Positions 5,643 to 8,278 of a stretch of DNA of 8,278 nt are shown here, piece by piece. The notes beneath the pieces were generated by a model. That model saw only the letters and a program-made list of their open reading frames with translations. It had not been told where the DNA came from and searched no databases. The stretch's first letter is position 1, and every line of letters begins with the position of its first letter. Both the position numbers and the translations under genes were made by a program. Origin of the DNA: DATAEK01 sp036258055 (lineage in GTDB: Bacteria; Acidobacteriota; Vicinamibacteria; Vicinamibacterales; 2-12-FULL-66-21); NCBI GenBank assembly GCA_036258055.1, contig DATAEK010000023.1, positions 1 to 8,278 on the forward strand, read 5' to 3'.

Positions 5643-7265
5643 ATGCAACTGAAAGGGAACTCGTTTCTGCAAGGCCTCTTCACACACAAGCACACACTGG
5701 TGGCGTTCGCGATGGTGCTTGCGCCAACACTCGTCTACGGTCAGACGCAAGCGGGCACGCTCGACGCCAGCTTCGGCAACGGCGGTACGGTGACCACCGA
5801 TTTCGCCGGCGCCGGCGATGGGGCGGCGGCCGTTGCCATACAGCCCGACGGGAAGATCGTCGCGGCCGGAACGACCGTCGTCGGCTTTGACACCGAATTC
5901 GCGCTGGCACGCTACAACAGCAATGGCACGCTCGACGCCAGCTTCGGCGCAGGCGGCCGCGTGACCACCGCCTTTGGAGGCCGTTTCGAGCATGCGACTT
6001 CGGTGGCCGTAGGGATCGACGGGAAGATCGTCGTGGCGGGAGGGAGCGTCGTCGGCTTGTTCAACGACTTTGCGCTGGCACGCTACAACGTTGATGGCAC
6101 GCTCGACGCCGGCTTCGGCGCCGGTGGCACAGTGCTCACCGATTTCGGGGTGAGTGCCCAGGCGTATTCCGTTGCCGTCCAGCCGGATGGAAGGATCGTC
6201 GTGGCTGGCGAGGCCAATATCGACGGAAATTTTGACTTCGAGGTGGTGCGCTACAACACTGATGGCACGCTCGACCAGAGCTTCGGCACGGGTGGCAAAG
6301 TGAGCACTGATTTCGGCCTTCTCGAGCAAGGCTACTCATTTGCCCTGGCGTATTCGGTTGCCCTGCAGCCGGACGGGAAAATTCTCTTGGCGGGAGAGGC
6401 CACTTTCGGCACTGTCAACGCCCAGGCTGACTTCGCGCTCGCACGCTACAACAGCGATGGCACGCTCGACCGCAGCTTCGGCACCGGTGGCAAAGTGACG
6501 ACCAATGTCGGAGGCGGCCGTGACGCGGCGTTTTCCGTGGCCGTTCAACCGGACGGGAAGATTGTCGCGGCCGGATTAGCAAGATTCAAGTTCGCGCTGG
6601 CGCGGTACACTCCCTCGGGTGCGCTCGACGCGAGTTTCGGCACGGGCGGCGAAGTGACCACAAGTATCGGTGGGCTCACGGACTGGGTGAATACCATCGC
6701 CCTCGAGCCGGACGGGAAGATCATCGCGGTGGGCCTGACCTTCATCAACGGCAGTTTCCAACCTGCACTGGCGCAATACAACCCCTCTGGTACGCTCGAC
6801 ACCAGCTTCGGCACGGGTGGCAAACTGACGCCCACTTTCGGCTCCGGTTCCGGGCTGTCTTCCGTTGCCGTGCAGCAGGACGGGAAGATTGTCGTGGCGG
6901 GAGGAGTCGCTGTCGACGAAGGGAGTAGTGACTTCTTGTTAGCGCGTTACGCAAGCACGGCGTCCGAATCTTCCGCGGACGGGACGTCCGGATCTTCCGG
7001 GAATGGGACTACCGGATCTTCCGCGGACGGGACCACCCTGCCGCCGGCGACGCAGATCGTCGACGACGCCGGTTCGGTGTGGACGATCGGCGCGAACCAG
7101 GTGATTCTCCGAGACGGTTCGCAAGCAGCAGGCGGTCTCGGTTTCCAGATCCTCTGGAGGGGCGGCACCATCTACGTGCTTGGAGTCGACAACAACTGGT
7201 GGCAATGGACCGGAGCGGGGTGGGCATTTGTCGGTTCCGGGCAAAGCCTCGCCGGACTGAACTGA
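5643..7265 (+). CDS. Exported delta-60 repeat protein with C-terminal WWQWTG module
   Basis: The protein is 540 residues. A signal peptide covers about 1-34 (basic FTHKHT, then LVAFAMVLAPTLVYG). Seven delta-60 repeats (TIGR02608 type) start near residues 39, 96, 153, 209, 274, 327 and 384. Each reads roughly TLDxSFGxGGxVxTxF, then VAVQPDGKIVVAG, then FALARYNxDG. They probably form a beta-propeller-like fold. Unit 4 carries a small internal duplication. Residues 441-465 are a Ser/Gly/Thr/Asp linker made of three near-identical 8-residue units. The last 70 residues (VWTIGANQVILRDG, ILWRGGTIYVLG, NNWWQWTGAGW) form a separate Trp-rich module that I recall from other secreted proteins but cannot name. 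It is probably surface-located or secreted, with a binding or structural role. No enzyme motif is visible. The gene stands alone, with a candidate operator 114 bp upstream and a strong hairpin downstream. Confidence 0.85.
   Translation: MQLKGNSFLQGLFTHKHTLVAFAMVLAPTLVYGQTQAGTLDASFGNGGTVTTDFAGAGDGAAAVAIQPDGKIVAAGTTVVGFDTEFALARYNSNGTLDASFGAGGRVTTAFGGRFEHATSVAVGIDGKIVVAGGSVVGLFNDFALARYNVDGTLDAGFGAGGTVLTDFGVSAQAYSVAVQPDGRIVVAGEANIDGNFDFEVVRYNTDGTLDQSFGTGGKVSTDFGLLEQGYSFALAYSVALQPDGKILLAGEATFGTVNAQADFALARYNSDGTLDRSFGTGGKVTTNVGGGRDAAFSVAVQPDGKIVAAGLARFKFALARYTPSGALDASFGTGGEVTTSIGGLTDWVNTIALEPDGKIIAVGLTFINGSFQPALAQYNPSGTLDTSFGTGGKLTPTFGSGSGLSSVAVQQDGKIVVAGGVAVDEGSSDFLLARYASTASESSADGTSGSSGNGTTGSSADGTTLPPATQIVDDAGSVWTIGANQVILRDGSQAAGGLGFQILWRGGTIYVLGVDNNWWQWTGAGWAFVGSGQSLAGLN
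5757..6950 (+). repeat. Seven tandem delta-60 coding repeats (about 53-65 codons each)
   Basis: The repeated codons for TLDxSFG recur at intervals of 57, 57, 56, 65, 53 and 57 residues. DNA similarity remains visible, for instance CTCGACGCCAGCTTCGG at the start of units 1 and 2. This suggests fairly recent duplication or continuing gene conversion among units. Confidence 0.85.
6330..6365 (+). repeat. 18-bp imperfect tandem duplication inside delta-60 unit 4
   Basis: Positions 6330-6347 and 6348-6365 are two related 18-mers, both ending in TTGCCCTG. They encode GYSFAL and AYSVAL. The in-frame duplication accounts for six of the roughly eight extra residues in this unit. Confidence 0.55.
6963..7034 (+). 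repeat. Three tandem 24-bp repeats coding the Ser/Gly linker
   Basis: Units at 6963-6986, 6987-7010 and 7011-7034 encode SESSADGT, SGSSGNGT and TGSSADGT. The central part (GATCTTCC then GGGAC) is shared. Short in-frame tandem repeats like this can vary in copy number between strains by slippage. Confidence 0.8.
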
Positions 7266-7271
7266 ATCATG

Positions 7272-7286
7272 GTCCTCGTCGAGGAC
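7272..7286. repeat. 15-bp perfect palindrome just after the delta-60 gene
   Basis: GTCCTCG-T-CGAGGAC is symmetrical around 7279, six bases after the stop codon. The one-base centre is too tight for an RNA hairpin with all pairs formed. It could be part of the 3' end structure or a protein site. No role is assigned. Confidence 0.35.
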
Positions 7287-7309
7287 GACAACGAAGAGTG
7301 ACGGGTGGT

Positions 7310-7344
7310 ACCACCGCGGCGTCCGATCACGACGCCGCGGTGGT
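7310..7344. terminator. Strong GC-rich hairpin between convergent genes, likely bidirectional terminator
   Basis: ACCACCGCGGCGTC (7310-7323) pairs with GACGCCGCGGTGGT (7331-7344) without mismatch, a 14-bp stem around a 7-base loop. It lies 44 bp after the delta-60 stop and 48 bp after the end of the opposing SDR remnant, where a terminator serving both directions would be expected. No U-tract is present, so release would depend on the stem or on other factors. Confidence 0.6.
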
Positions 7345-7392
7345 GAGTCGACGCGGTTGCGATAGTCGATGGCCGACATGGTTTGCCGGACT

Positions 7393-7879
7393 TCACGGTG
7401 TCGCCATCGCGGTCGCTTCAGCTCGCGGCCTGGATTCCGGCACCGGGCCGAGCAGCAGGCCACCGTCGGCGATCAACTCCGATCCAGTTTGAGACGCTGG
7501 CGTCGTCGGAGGCGACGAACAGCACGAGCCGCGTGATCTCCTCAGGTTCGGCAATGCGTGGAATCGCGGACAACCCCACTCCTGCCCCCTCCATCGTCGC
7601 CGCCATTGCCGCGGCGTCGGGCGCCTGATCGGCGAGGAGCGGCGTGCAAATCGCACCGGGGTGAATCGAGTTGACGCGGATATTGTCGTGCCCGAGCTCC
7701 AGCGCTGCTGTCTTGGTCAATCCCCGCACTGCCCACTTGCTCGACACGTACGCGGCGAGCCCGAACGTTGCGGTGAACCCGGCTCCCGAGGAGATATTGA
7801 CGATCGCTCCGCCGCCCGCCTTGCGCATCGAGGACGCCACCGCGCGGTCCCCAAAAATGCGCCGGTCAGGTTGACCTCT
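7393..7879 (-). pseudogene. Decayed short-chain dehydrogenase/reductase (SDR), 5' end lost and two frameshifts
   Basis: The recognisable part begins at EVNLTGAFLG (about 7879-7850). A frameshift near 7847-7858, at a TTTTTGGGG run, leads to RAVASSMRKAGGGAIVNISSG, the catalytic AAYVSSKWAV (YxxxK) and RVNSIHPGAICTPL, up to LVLFVASDDAS. A second shift near 7483-7496 leads to TGSELIADGGLLLGP and the stop at 7393. The pieces in order match the C-terminal 60 percent of a classical SDR such as a hydroxysteroid or sugar dehydrogenase type. The cofactor-binding TGxxxGIG and NNAG regions, about 100 codons, are missing, because the upstream HxlR gene ends only 49 bp before. The first shift looks like one base lost and the second like one gained. 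Either could be a sequencing error at a homopolymer, but the missing 5' third cannot. Non-functional as an enzyme, I infer. Confidence 0.85.
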
Positions 7880-7928
7880 GAAGCGCCCGCTCGCCGCGAT
7901 GCGCACCTGCCGGTGCGTGAACCGACGA

Positions 7929-8278
7929 CTACGCCGATGTGTTCTCGTGTTCCGTGAGCGAGTCTCGAAGATCGACCCACGTCAGCAAGGCGTCTAGTGC
8001 AGGACACAGCGCCTGTCCCCAATCGGTCAGGCTGTACTCCACCTTCGGTGGTACCTGGTGGTGTACAAAGCGCCGCACGACGCCGTCGCGTTCCATCTGA
8101 CGCAACTGTTGAATCAGCATCTTCTCCGAGACCGCTGGAATCGCACGGCGCAACTCAGAAAACCGCCGCACCTTGCCGCCGAACAAGTGAAACAGAATCA
8201 CCAGCTTCCAGCGGCCCTCGAGGATCCGCAGCACCTCTTCGACACCCTTCGCCGCGGACGCCTCGGTGTATTTCGGCT
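7929..8278 (-). CDS. HxlR-family winged-helix transcriptional regulator (5' end outside the window)
   Basis: The frame is open from the right edge to the TAG at 7929-7931. The visible part is about 115 residues. It contains ILEGRWKLVILFHLF, RRFSELRRAIP, VSEKMLIQQLRQMERDG, a wing segment RRFVHHQVPPKVEYSLT, and WGQALCPALDALLTW. These are the signature blocks of HxlR-type MarR-like regulators, small dimeric DNA-binding proteins that often respond to reactive electrophiles or redox stress and control nearby oxidoreductases. A GTG at 8234 is a possible internal start, but the preceding codons (KGVEEVLRILEGRW) read as normal HxlR N-terminal sequence, so the true start probably lies beyond the edge. 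The family's usual N-terminal Cys is not visible here. It sits 49 bp upstream of the SDR remnant on the same strand. Confidence 0.88.
   Translation of the reverse strand, partial: PKYTEASAAKGVEEVLRILEGRWKLVILFHLFGGKVRRFSELRRAIPAVSEKMLIQQLRQMERDGVVRRFVHHQVPPKVEYSLTDWGQALCPALDALLTWVDLRDSLTEHENTSA

Noticed and set aside
1..8278. CRISPR array, tRNA, rRNA or riboswitch
   Set aside because: I found no regularly spaced short repeats with unique spacers and no tRNA- or rRNA-like segments. The only tandem repeats are inside the delta-60 gene and encode protein.

Overview
The window is high-GC DNA, probably from an Acidobacteriota-like soil bacterium. The main support is a very long one-component regulator (OmpR-type winged helix, STAND-type ATPase and helical repeats), a delta-60-repeat exported protein ending in a WWQWTG module, and an HExxH exported protein of a type I associate with that phylum. 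The taxonomic call is an inference at low to moderate confidence.

Layout. Position 1-60 (-) is the signal-peptide end of an exported protein that runs off the left edge. Positions 201-439 (+) hold the promoter and a badly deleted remnant of a second copy of the large regulator. The intact regulator occupies 507-3530 (-). Divergent from it at 3673-4389 (+) is a small exported HExxH protein, followed after 39 bp by a class I SAM methyltransferase (4429-5283, +). A 359-bp gene-free stretch (5284-5642) precedes an exported seven-repeat delta-60 protein (5643-7265, +). A strong hairpin (7310-7344) separates that gene from a decayed SDR dehydrogenase (7393-7879, -). Upstream of the SDR lies an HxlR-family regulator (7929-8278, -) whose start lies beyond the right edge.

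Main result. A 17-bp box, GTCACGAAAACAGGACC, occurs three times: 239-255 (on -), 3597-3613 (on +) and 5512-5528 (on +). The first two copies are identical and the third differs at one base. In every case it lies upstream of a gene for a protein with a predicted signal peptide and points towards that gene. A further GTCACG lies 33, 33 and 22 bp away, which are multiples of 11. This suits the direct-repeat operators of OmpR/PhoB-type winged-helix proteins. The inference is that the intact regulator controls a small local regulon of exported proteins and probably itself. The left-hand regulator remnant keeps the box and nearly the same box-to-start distance (67 versus 66 bp). The locus therefore seems to have once held two divergent regulator/exported-protein pairs, one of which has lost its regulator.
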